NCBI GenBank assembly: GCA_029856625.1
Contig: JAHKLG010000025.1
Coordinates: 1 to 12,943 of the forward strand
Direction: 5' to 3'
DNA length: 12,943 nt
Source: Candidatus Njordarchaeota archaeon
GTDB taxonomy: Archaea > Asgardarchaeota > Njordarchaeia > Njordarchaeales > Njordarchaeaceae
Shown here in pieces: positions 6,927-12,329 of this stretch. Position numbers and translations under genes: made by a program. The first letter of the stretch is position 1. Each line of letters starts with the position of its first letter. The notes under the pieces were generated by a model that ran no database searches, was not told the origin of the DNA, and worked only from the letters and a program-made list of their open reading frames with translations.

Positions 6927-7219
6927 GTTCTTCTATTGATGAAAGAAAACTAAGTATAGATGAAAGGCTGTCTCTAGATAATTTCGAGATCGATAAAGAG
7001 TCCCATATCATAGTTGATACAAACATATGCAAGAGATGCGTCTCAAAAGTCTGTGTCTATGCTTGCCCAGCACATTTGTACCGATTAGAGAATGGGGAAA
7101 TAATCTTTAATCATGAAGGTTGCTTAGAATGTGGAACATGTAGAATAGTGTGTCCCTTAGGAGCTATTAAGTGGAATAATCCGAGGGGCGGTTTCGGAAT
7201 CCATTATAGATACGGGTAA
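6923..7219 (+). CDS. fixX: FixX ferredoxin-like protein
   Basis: This 98-residue protein matches FixX, the iron-sulfur partner of FixC. Eight cysteines fall in two groups: C36, C39, C44 and C48 with the unusual CxxCxxxxCxxxCP spacing of FixX, and C67, C70, C73 and C77 in a standard CxxCxxCxxxCP motif (GCLECGTCRIVCPLGAI). The tail KWNNPRGGFGIHYRYG is close to the family consensus. It should carry one or two [4Fe-4S] clusters and link FixC to the electron acceptor. ATG 6923 overlaps the fixC stop, with GGTGA at 6911-6915. The extra N-terminal segment has a short imperfect repeat (SIDERKL then SIDERLSL, residues 4-18) of unknown meaning. A hairpin and T-run follow the gene, closing the operon. 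Confidence 0.94.
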   Translation: MSSSIDERKLSIDERLSLDNFEIDKESHIIVDTNICKRCVSKVCVYACPAHLYRLENGEIIFNHEGCLECGTCRIVCPLGAIKWNNPRGGFGIHYRYG

Positions 7220-7220
7220 C

Positions 7221-7259
7221 AATGGATAGAAAATAATTGCTAGAATCAATCCATTTTTT
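7221..7259 (+). terminator. Hairpin plus T-run terminator after fixX
   Basis: AATGGAT (7221-7227) and its exact complement ATCCATT (7249-7255) can form a 7-bp stem around a 21-base loop, and six T follow directly (7254-7259). The loop is long, so the T-run may matter more than the stem. It lies just after the fixX stop and marks the end of the fixABCX operon. Confidence 0.5.
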
Positions 7260-7270
7260 CCTTTTTACCC

Positions 7271-7443
7271 TTAACCTTTCTCCTCTCCCCCTCCTTCATA
7301 TCCAGCCTGAAGTGCTTTCCTCACGTTCTCTTCTTGCTTTCCCTAAGGCATAGCTAGTTCTGGTAACTTTTTGGATCCGAGTAGGATCAGTATTATTAAG
7401 AGGAAGGAACGAAAATTCCTAGAAGCCGAAGGCCGAACTACAT
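7271..7443 (-). pseudogene. tatA: Degraded tatA (Sec-independent translocase) remnant
   Basis: Read on the minus strand, one frame gives FLLIILILLGSKKLPELAMP, then a TAG stop (7345-7343), then GKQEENVRKALQAGYEGG and EEKG before TAA (7273-7271). This is the TatA pattern: a short hydrophobic helix, the FGxKKLPELA hinge and an amphipathic helix of the GKxxxExxKAL type. The TAG lies where a leucine is normal, so one TTG to TAG change would explain it. The membrane helix looks about four residues short. No start codon exists in this frame: the nearest ATG (7443-7441) is in another frame and is followed at once by TAG. Loss of the start, an internal stop and a shortened helix together indicate a relic rather than a working gene. 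No Tat partner gene is nearby. Errors in the assembled sequence are an alternative cause. Confidence 0.5.
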
Positions 7444-7698
7444 GAAAACCGCCTACTTGGGGTTAAAAACTTGATGTAGGAGCTTCACAAAATCTACTAT
7501 TTAATTATTTCATGTTACTTGTGACCGATATTTTAGGATAATTAGGTTAATCATAATCTAAATTGCTTAATGTAGCAGAGCGCCTGTATATTATGACACA
7601 TATCGGGTATATACGGTATATTATATATTTTTAGAATACGTGTGCAGTAAGGTAATGTAAATAATTTTGGAATGTAAGAAATTACCGGGCGATTCTAG
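7444..7698 (+). promoter_or_regulatory. Upstream control region of the hydrogenase/complex I-like operon
   Basis: This non-coding stretch has no open frame that I would call. Its last 120 bases are very AT-rich and hold two copies of GTATATTA (7586-7593 and 7616-7623, exactly 30 bases apart) and the palindrome GTATATAC (7607-7614). The most likely TATA element is TATTATATATTTTT (7618-7631), giving a start near 7650. The leader then contains an inverted repeat, GGTAAT (7651-7656) and ATTACC (7681-7686), and two copies of AATGTAA (7654-7660 and 7671-7677) before ATG 7699. No Shine-Dalgarno precedes that ATG. The repeats could bind a regulator, but no known operator is recognised. Confidence 0.4.
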
Positions 7699-8139
7699 AT
7701 GCCACTTTTCGCTAAGCTAAGAAAATGGGCATTTAAAAGATCTCTGTGGGTATTTCACCTTAATACGGGTAGTTGTAATGGATGCGACATAGAGATTCTT
7801 GACCTATTTACGCCGAGATACGATGTTGAAAGATTCGGCATTAAAATGGTTGGATCTCCAAGGCATGCTGATGTTCTCGTTGTCACGGGCCCCATAACTA
7901 AGAAGTCCCTGCCGAGAGTTCTACGAGTATATGAGCAGATGCCTGATCCGAAATATGTGGTAGTAGTGGGTACATGTGGAAGTACTGGAGGGCTTTTTCA
8001 AGGGTCTTATAACACTATGGGCTCGGTAGATAAAGTCTTACCTGTTGATGCATATGTGATCGGTTGTCCTGCAAAGCCAGAAGCAATAATTGACGCGTTT
8101 ACTAAGTTGATGGAAAAAATTGAGAGGGGCAGGAAATGA
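7699..8139 (+). CDS. nuoB: [NiFe]-hydrogenase small subunit / NuoB-like protein
   Basis: This 146-residue protein corresponds to NuoB/FpoB and to the small subunit of group 4 [NiFe] hydrogenases. It carries the [4Fe-4S] cluster next to the catalytic subunit. The ligands are C26 and C29 in GSCNGCDIE, C93 in GTCGSTGG and C123 in IGCPAKPE. The first pair is CxxC, as in Ech, Mbh and Hyc hydrogenases; complex I NuoB has two adjacent cysteines instead. This is a direct sign that the complex is on the hydrogenase side. ATG 7699 starts the operon; no ribosome site precedes it, so it may use a different initiation mode. The stop overlaps the next start in ATGA. Location is the cytoplasmic face of the membrane as part of the peripheral arm. 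Confidence 0.93.
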   Translation: MPLFAKLRKWAFKRSLWVFHLNTGSCNGCDIEILDLFTPRYDVERFGIKMVGSPRHADVLVVTGPITKKSLPRVLRVYEQMPDPKYVVVVGTCGSTGGLFQGSYNTMGSVDKVLPVDAYVIGCPAKPEAIIDAFTKLMEKIERGRK

Positions 8140-8573
8140 GTGTTTGTGATGAAATATCAAATGTATTTAAGGACAAAGTGAAGTGTTTCACTGATAAATT
8201 TGGGGAAGTATGGATTGAGACAGGAATTGATTCTTTGAAGGATATTCTTAAGTACTTAAATGAGAAGCTTCGTTTTGATCATCTCTCAACAATCACTGGT
8301 TACGATACTGGCGAGGAAATCGCGATTATTTATCACCTATTAAGGTTTGGGAAGGGAAGGGCGGAGAAGGTAAATGTTAGAGTCTATACCAATAGGGATA
8401 ATCCCTCCGTACCTTCTATTACCGAGATATATCCCAGTGCACTCATTTATGAACGTGAAGTTTATGATTTGCTGGGTGTTAAATTTGAAGGTCATCCTAA
8501 CCTAAAAAGACTTCTCCTCCCGGAGGATGTTCCGGAAGGTTTTCATCCATTGAGAAAAGACTTCAAATTATGA
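8136..8573 (+). CDS. nuoC: NuoC-like 30-kDa subunit of the hydrogenase/complex I-like enzyme
   Basis: The 145-residue protein contains the 30-kDa subunit fold, ending in the signature region ITEIYPSALIYEREVYDLLG (95-114), then GHPNLKRLLLPEDVPEGFHPLRKDF (119-143). NuoC packs against the D subunit and helps bind the peripheral arm together; it has no cofactor. The same domain appears in group 4 hydrogenases, for example as the N-terminal part of HycE or as a separate subunit, so it does not by itself distinguish the two enzyme classes. The ATG overlaps the nuoB stop and the nuoD start lies a few bases after its own stop. It is a minimal single-domain version. Confidence 0.92.
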   Translation: MSVCDEISNVFKDKVKCFTDKFGEVWIETGIDSLKDILKYLNEKLRFDHLSTITGYDTGEEIAIIYHLLRFGKGRAEKVNVRVYTNRDNPSVPSITEIYPSALIYEREVYDLLGVKFEGHPNLKRLLLPEDVPEGFHPLRKDFKL

Positions 8574-8575
8574 GT

Positions 8576-8581
8576 AGGTGA
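8576..8581 (+). promoter_or_regulatory. Ribosome binding site favouring a TTG start for nuoD
   Basis: AGGTGA lies five bases before TTG 8587 and covers the alternative GTG at 8578. The motif and spacing match those before the DUF35 gene exactly. Confidence 0.5.
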
Positions 8582-8586
8582 ATGAG

Positions 8587-9792
8587 TTGGCTGTAAAGCT
8601 TCCTATAGGACCTATTCACCCAATGTTAAAGGAGCCGATAAATCTTACGTTTTATGTAGAGGGTGAAGTGGTAGTTGATGCTGAGCCAAATATAGGCTTC
8701 GTTCATCGGGGTATCGAGAAATTAGCTGAGAAGAAAACTTGGTTCCAAAATCTGTATCTCTGTGAAAAGGTTTGTGGAATATGTTCCTCTGCGCATCAAG
8801 GCTGTTACGCTCAAGGAGCAGAAAAAATTTTCGAAAAAGAGCCTCCCGAGAAGGCTTTATACATAAGAACTTTGATGTGGGAGCTTGAGAGGCTGCATAG
8901 TCACTTATTATGGCTCGGCGTTATAATGCACGAGATAGGTTTTGATACATTATTCATGTACACTTGGAAGGATAGAGAGAGAGTATTGGACTTAGTGGAG
9001 TTAATTAGTGGAAGAAGAGTGGGTTACTCCATAAATACTATTGGAGGAGTCAGGAGAGATATTAGTTATGAAGCCATAAAAATGGCTATGGATGTGGCTA
9101 ATTATATAGCGGAAAGGGCTCAGTTTTATGAGAGAGTAGTTCTGACCGAGAGAACTATTCTGGATAGAACGCAGGGAATCGGATACTTAAGTAAGACGGA
9201 TGCGATCAGGTTAAATACCGTTGGTCCTACAGCGAGGGCATCTGGTGTACGGAGGGATGTTAGACAGGATGTTCCATATGGCGTATACGAAGAATCTCCA
9301 TTCTCAATAGTGATAGATACGGGATGCGACGTTTTAGCAAGAATAATAGTTAGGATAAGAGAGATGATCATAAGTGCTGAGATAATAAAATGGATTCTTT
9401 TCACCATGCCTAAGACGGGCTCTATACAAGTAAAATTATCCCCATTTACGAAGCCTCCTGAAAATGAGGCTATATCCCGAGTCGAAGCTCCACGGGGCGA
9501 GCTTTTTTACTACCTAAAATCGAATGGCTCGCAATACCCAGAACGTGTTAAGATAAGAACCCCGACGCTTGCAAATATAGTCTCCGTAATACACATGGTG
9601 AAAGGCCACTATATAGCTGATATTCCACCAATCGTTGCTGGAATCGACCCATGCATAAGCTGCATGGATAGGGTCATAATTGTTGATGTGAATAAGGAGG
9701 AGAGAAAAGTTCTATCACACCAGGAATTGCGTAGATATTCGATTAAGTGGTATAAAAAGAATAGAGCATGGGTAAGAGAGGAGAGGAGATAA
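8587..9792 (+). CDS. nuoD: [NiFe]-hydrogenase large subunit / NuoD-like protein with intact Ni-Fe cysteines
   Basis: This 401-residue protein is the catalytic large subunit, homologous to NuoD and to group 4 [NiFe] hydrogenases. Both Ni-Fe binding pairs are present: C63 and C66 in EKVCGICSSAH and C356 and C359 in DPCISCMDR. These cysteines are lost in true complex I, where the site binds quinone. The start IGPIHPMLKEP also resembles hydrogenases (HPxLKEP), including the acidic E16, rather than the complex I form GPQHPxxHG. A family-wide segment ARASGVRRDVRQDVPYG lies at 217-233. After DPCISCMDR the chain continues for 39 residues; in HycE-type enzymes a tail after this arginine is removed by a maturation protease. 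TTG is preferred because AGGTGA lies five bases before it; GTG 8578 would add three residues. Proton reduction or H2 oxidation is the likely reaction. Confidence 0.92.
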   Translation: MAVKLPIGPIHPMLKEPINLTFYVEGEVVVDAEPNIGFVHRGIEKLAEKKTWFQNLYLCEKVCGICSSAHQGCYAQGAEKIFEKEPPEKALYIRTLMWELERLHSHLLWLGVIMHEIGFDTLFMYTWKDRERVLDLVELISGRRVGYSINTIGGVRRDISYEAIKMAMDVANYIAERAQFYERVVLTERTILDRTQGIGYLSKTDAIRLNTVGPTARASGVRRDVRQDVPYGVYEESPFSIVIDTGCDVLARIIVRIREMIISAEIIKWILFTMPKTGSIQVKLSPFTKPPENEAISRVEAPRGELFYYLKSNGSQYPERVKIRTPTLANIVSVIHMVKGHYIADIPPIVAGIDPCISCMDRVIIVDVNKEERKVLSHQELRRYSIKWYKKNRAWVREERR

Positions 9793-9793
9793 A

Positions 9794-10138
9794 ATGTCTT
9801 GGGGTGTATTACTTAAAGAAGCGATTAAAAGCTTTGTTAAAAAGCCAGTTACAATTCCTTATCCAATTAAGGAGACATCAGTACCAGACGGTTATAGAGG
9901 CCTTTTGAGCTTTGATATAACAAAATGCATCGGATGTGGACTATGTTCTCAGGTATGCCCGACGGGAACCATAAGAATGATACCAGATGAGAGAACTAAA
10001 ACCAAGAGAAGACCCTTATTTGAGCTAGCCAAATGTGTATTCTGCGGATCATGTGTCGAGGTTTGTCCTCGTAAAGCCATAAGTCTCACCAAGAATTATC
10101 ACACTGCAGTAATTCGTAAGGATGAGATAACTATATGA
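9794..10138 (+). CDS. nuoI: NuoI-like 2x[4Fe-4S] ferredoxin subunit
   Basis: The 114-residue protein has two complete CxxCxxCxxxCP motifs, at C45, C48, C51, C55 and at C81, C84, C87, C91, so it should bind two [4Fe-4S] clusters. An N-terminal amphipathic stretch (SWGVLLKEAIKSFVKKPVTI) resembles the membrane-surface helix of NuoI. In the complex it relays electrons to the B-subunit cluster. Because no NuoEFG or FpoF gene is found beside it, it is the likely docking site for reduced ferredoxin, as in ferredoxin-dependent hydrogenases and headless complex I forms. One base separates it from the nuoD stop. An alternative name would be a hydrogenase ferredoxin subunit (EchF/MbhN type). Confidence 0.92.
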   Translation: MSWGVLLKEAIKSFVKKPVTIPYPIKETSVPDGYRGLLSFDITKCIGCGLCSQVCPTGTIRMIPDERTKTKRRPLFELAKCVFCGSCVEVCPRKAISLTKNYHTAVIRKDEITI

Positions 10139-10167
10139 AATAGTGTCTTAGAGCGAAGGTGGTAAAT

Positions 10168-10479
10168 ATGGTAACGTTTTGGGATTTGGCAATATCTTTT
10201 ATCATTATTATAATATTCTTCTCAATTATTTATGCATTAGGTAAAGGTGGAAAAGAAAAGAGGAGGGAGGCTTTATTTCCCTTCGTGAGTGGTGAGGAAT
10301 ATCATCCAATGAGAGTTCCTTATAGAATTCACTGGATATATTATGTGAGCTTGTTCACAGCTTTTGAAACAGCAATTCTCCTTATCCTATTGGCTTTTGG
10401 AGCTGAAGTATTAGCAATAATACCACTCCTTTACATCCTGATAATTCTCCTAGCTCTATTATTGGCTCCAAAGGAATAA
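10168..10479 (+). CDS. nuoA: NuoA-like membrane subunit
   Basis: This 103-residue protein has three predicted membrane helices (about 7-24, 56-78 and 80-100) and a charged loop after the first, the layout of NuoA/FpoA. The strongest match is the second helix with WIYYVSLFTAFETAILLILL; E67 occupies the place of the conserved acidic residue of the FDxE motif. The loop YECG motif of complex I is replaced by FVSGEEYHP, without cysteine. ATG 10168 follows AAGGTGG; an in-frame GTG at 10159 inside that site would add three residues. NuoA normally links the D/B arm to NuoH in complex I and Fpo, and to my knowledge is not a standard subunit of Ech or Mbh hydrogenases. Its place after nuoI, not first in the operon, is unusual. 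Confidence 0.8.
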   Translation: MVTFWDLAISFIIIIIFFSIIYALGKGGKEKRREALFPFVSGEEYHPMRVPYRIHWIYYVSLFTAFETAILLILLAFGAEVLAIIPLLYILIILLALLLAPKE

Positions 10480-10491
10480 GGTGAGATTATC

Positions 10492-11448
10492 ATGTGGCAA
10501 GAAGTAATACTATACGTACCTATCTTCATGATTCTTGCCTTCATGATTGAATGGATGGAAAGAAAGTTCTTAGCTAGAATGCAATCTAGAGTAGGTCCTC
10601 TACTTACGGGGCCGAAAGGATTCTTACAGCCTCTAGCTGACTTCATAAAGCTTATGAATAAGGAGGAGATAACACCAATAGGTGCGGATAAGCTATTATT
10701 AACACTAATACCAATTCTCCAAGTTACTCTAGTGACTTTCTCATTAATGTTTGTGCCAATATTTTCCCCAAATCCAATTCTCAGCTATCCAGCAGATTTA
10801 ATATTCATCATTGGTCTTTCCGTAATATTTGCTACTCTCATAGTATTGACAGGCTATGTAACGCCCAGCCCCTATGCTATCGTTGGAGCTGCGAGATATG
10901 CAGAATTAGCGATATCATTCGAAATACCTTATGTTCTGTCAATTGCTTCAGCAGCCTTAGTAGCTGGTTCTACAGTAATAGCAGAGGTAGTCAGTTTCCA
11001 AAAGTTGTACGGCCCAATCATAATCTATGCGCCAATAGGCTTCGTTATAATGCTAGTAAGTATAATGGCTAAGATTGAGAGAGTGCCTTTTGACATAGGT
11101 GAAGCGGAAACGGAGATTGCGGGGGGTTGGCAAGTAGAATTGAGTGGCAGGAGGCTGGCATTTTATAGATTAGCTGTTGATTTGGAGATGTTATTGACCG
11201 CGAGTCTTTGTGTATCTCTTTATCTAGGGGGCGGATACGGGCCTTTCATAGATTTGTTTGGCCCAGTTATGTATATTATCTGGTTTATTGTGAAGCTGAT
11301 AATAGTCATCTATATTATCTCACTGGTAGAAGCCATATTAGCCCGATATAGAATCGATCACGTTTTAAGAGGTTTCTGGAAAGCCGTAACACCACTTGGG
11401 GTTTTTCAGGTTCTCTTGGCTGTGTTGGTAAAAATGTATTTGATTTAG
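10492..11448 (+). CDS. nuoH: NuoH-like membrane subunit
   Basis: The 318-residue protein has about eight membrane helices and the NuoH/HycD/EchB family motifs: MERKFLARMQSRVGP (22-36), the loop ADFIKLMNKEEITP (49-62) and ERVPFDIGEAETEIAGGWQV (196-215) followed by ELSGRRLAFYRLA. The acidic cluster E196, D201, E204, E206 and E208 lies in the cytoplasmic loop that connects the catalytic site to the ion-pumping modules. NuoH is the anchor of the peripheral arm. GGWQVELSGRRLAFYRLAVDLEM keeps the family form of the region that in complex I lines the quinone cavity. GGTGA at 10480-10484 precedes the ATG by seven bases, and thirteen bases separate it from nuoA. Confidence 0.95.
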   Translation: MWQEVILYVPIFMILAFMIEWMERKFLARMQSRVGPLLTGPKGFLQPLADFIKLMNKEEITPIGADKLLLTLIPILQVTLVTFSLMFVPIFSPNPILSYPADLIFIIGLSVIFATLIVLTGYVTPSPYAIVGAARYAELAISFEIPYVLSIASAALVAGSTVIAEVVSFQKLYGPIIIYAPIGFVIMLVSIMAKIERVPFDIGEAETEIAGGWQVELSGRRLAFYRLAVDLEMLLTASLCVSLYLGGGYGPFIDLFGPVMYIIWFIVKLIIVIYIISLVEAILARYRIDHVLRGFWKAVTPLGVFQVLLAVLVKMYLI

Positions 11449-11457
11449 GGTGATTGA

Positions 11458-11733
11458 ATGATTGAGCCAGTGTTGATTTTCGAGTTATTCATAATATGTG
11501 TGATAATTGCATCCGCTATATATGTTGCTGAAGCGAGGCCAGTATCCAGAGCTGTAGGAGGTTTCATGTTATTCAGCATGTTTGTGGCTATCCTATTCCT
11601 ATACCTTGGCTATCCATTCCTAGCCGCATTTCAAGCAACTATTTACGCTGGAGCGGTTTCTAGCTTAATGCTTCTTTATCTCAGCATTACTAAAGCTGAA
11701 GTCGTGGAAATGGTGGAGGAGGAGACAGAATGA
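11458..11733 (+). CDS. nuoJ: NuoJ-like membrane subunit, N-terminal half
   Basis: This 91-residue protein holds three predicted membrane helices and corresponds to the first half of NuoJ. The core is AILFLYLGYPFLAAFQATIYAGAV (44-67), where YAGAV is the hallmark around the tyrosine (Y63) of the helix with a pi-bulge in complex I. It ends in an acidic tail (EVVEMVEEETE) just where a single-chain NuoJ would continue. ATG 11458 follows GGTGA at 11449-11453. The stop overlaps the next start (ATGA), so both halves are made in coupled fashion. Split J subunits are known from Fpo (two J genes) and from the D/E pair of Mrp and Mbh. The role is part of the proton-conducting track beside NuoK. Confidence 0.85.
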   Translation: MIEPVLIFELFIICVIIASAIYVAEARPVSRAVGGFMLFSMFVAILFLYLGYPFLAAFQATIYAGAVSSLMLLYLSITKAEVVEMVEEETE

Positions 11734-11999
11734 GGATTGGGTACGTGTTAGTGGGAATCATCATACTAACAGTGTTTTTAGCTGTATACTACTACCTACC
11801 CTATATGCCATTAAAAGACTTTTCTAAGATTCCAGATTGGGGCTCTCGAGTAATAACGAGTCGTAATATGTTGGCTAGGAAAGTTCCAGAATTCCTATGG
11901 GCATCAAGAGGTTTTGACATTCTCATTCAAGCTACTCTTGTAGTGGCAATGGCAGCTGGTATGGCTATCTTCTTCGGTAAGGAAGCGGGGGGTGAATAG
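11730..11999 (+). CDS. NuoJ-like membrane subunit, C-terminal half
   Basis: This 89-residue protein has two predicted membrane helices (about 4-24 and 63-82) joined by a polar loop. It corresponds to the second half of NuoJ. The segment RGFDILIQATLVVAMAAGMA (60-79) recalls the RxFDTLxE segment of MbhE/MrpB-type subunits as much as it does NuoJ, so the assignment to one side is not certain. Its start overlaps the preceding stop, and nuoK starts two bases after its own stop, which places it firmly in the complex. With so little conserved sequence, position in the operon is a large part of the evidence. Confidence 0.75.
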   Translation: MRIGYVLVGIIILTVFLAVYYYLPYMPLKDFSKIPDWGSRVITSRNMLARKVPEFLWASRGFDILIQATLVVAMAAGMAIFFGKEAGGE

Positions 12000-12001
12000 T
12001 T

Positions 12002-12322
12002 ATGACTCATATACCTATTCAAGTATATTTCTCTCTCTGCTTTGCTATTTATGCTGTAGGGATATATATCTTAATCGCTAAGAGGAATATTCTCCGAATG
12101 CTTCTTGGTATCGAATTGATGCTAACAGCTAGTAACATGACTTTTGTAATCGTGAATTACTGGATGAGCCCTAATGTTATTGATCCATTAGTGAGGAGTA
12201 TTGTGATCATATCGATGGCTGTGGGCTCTATTATAGCGGCTTTAGCCATCTCCCTAACAATTCTTGTGTTCAGGGTTTTCAAGACTAGAGATGTGAGGAA
12301 ATTAAGCAAATTGAGGTGGTGA
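12002..12322 (+). CDS. nuoK: NuoK-like membrane subunit
   Basis: The 106-residue protein has three predicted membrane helices, the size and plan of NuoK/MrpC/MbhG. The second helix has RNILRMLLGIELMLTASNMT (28-47), with E38 matching the essential first glutamate of NuoK. The second conserved glutamate (E72 in E. coli) is missing; alignment by eye puts S76 there. The third helix starts DPLVRSIVIISMAVGS, close to the DPLPQALVLTAIVI pattern of MrpC/MbhG. GGTGA (11991-11995) sits six bases before ATG 12002. It sits between J and the antiporter-like L subunit in the ion-pumping arm, and its K-type or C-type ancestry is ambiguous. Confidence 0.88.
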   Translation: MTHIPIQVYFSLCFAIYAVGIYILIAKRNILRMLLGIELMLTASNMTFVIVNYWMSPNVIDPLVRSIVIISMAVGSIIAALAISLTILVFRVFKTRDVRKLSKLRW

Positions 12323-12329
12323 GACGATT

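Noticed and set aside
6932..6976. Repeated SIDER segment at the FixX N-terminus as a mobile or CRISPR-like repeat
   Set aside because: Only two imperfect copies within a coding region. It looks like a small local duplication in a variable N-terminal extension.
7343..7345. TAG in the tatA remnant as a pyrrolysine codon
   Set aside because: The frame also lacks a start codon and has a shortened membrane helix, no pyrrolysine machinery is seen, and TatA proteins are not known to use it.
7295..7349. Reading the tatA remnant as frameshifted (frame with ALGKARRE between two pieces of another frame)
   Set aside because: The single frame with one TAG aligns without gaps to the TatA helix (GKxxxExVRKAL), so one nonsense change is simpler there than two compensating frameshifts. 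A frameshift is still likely near the lost start.
7374..7486. Stack of plus-strand hairpins (GATCC/GGATC, AGGAA/TTCCT, GAAGC/GCTTC with inner CTACAT/ATGTAG and a following ACA) considered as an H/ACA or other structured RNA
   Set aside because: Stems are only 5-6 bp, the internal loop is too lopsided for an H/ACA pocket, no clear promoter precedes it, and most of the interval is better explained by the minus-strand tatA remnant.
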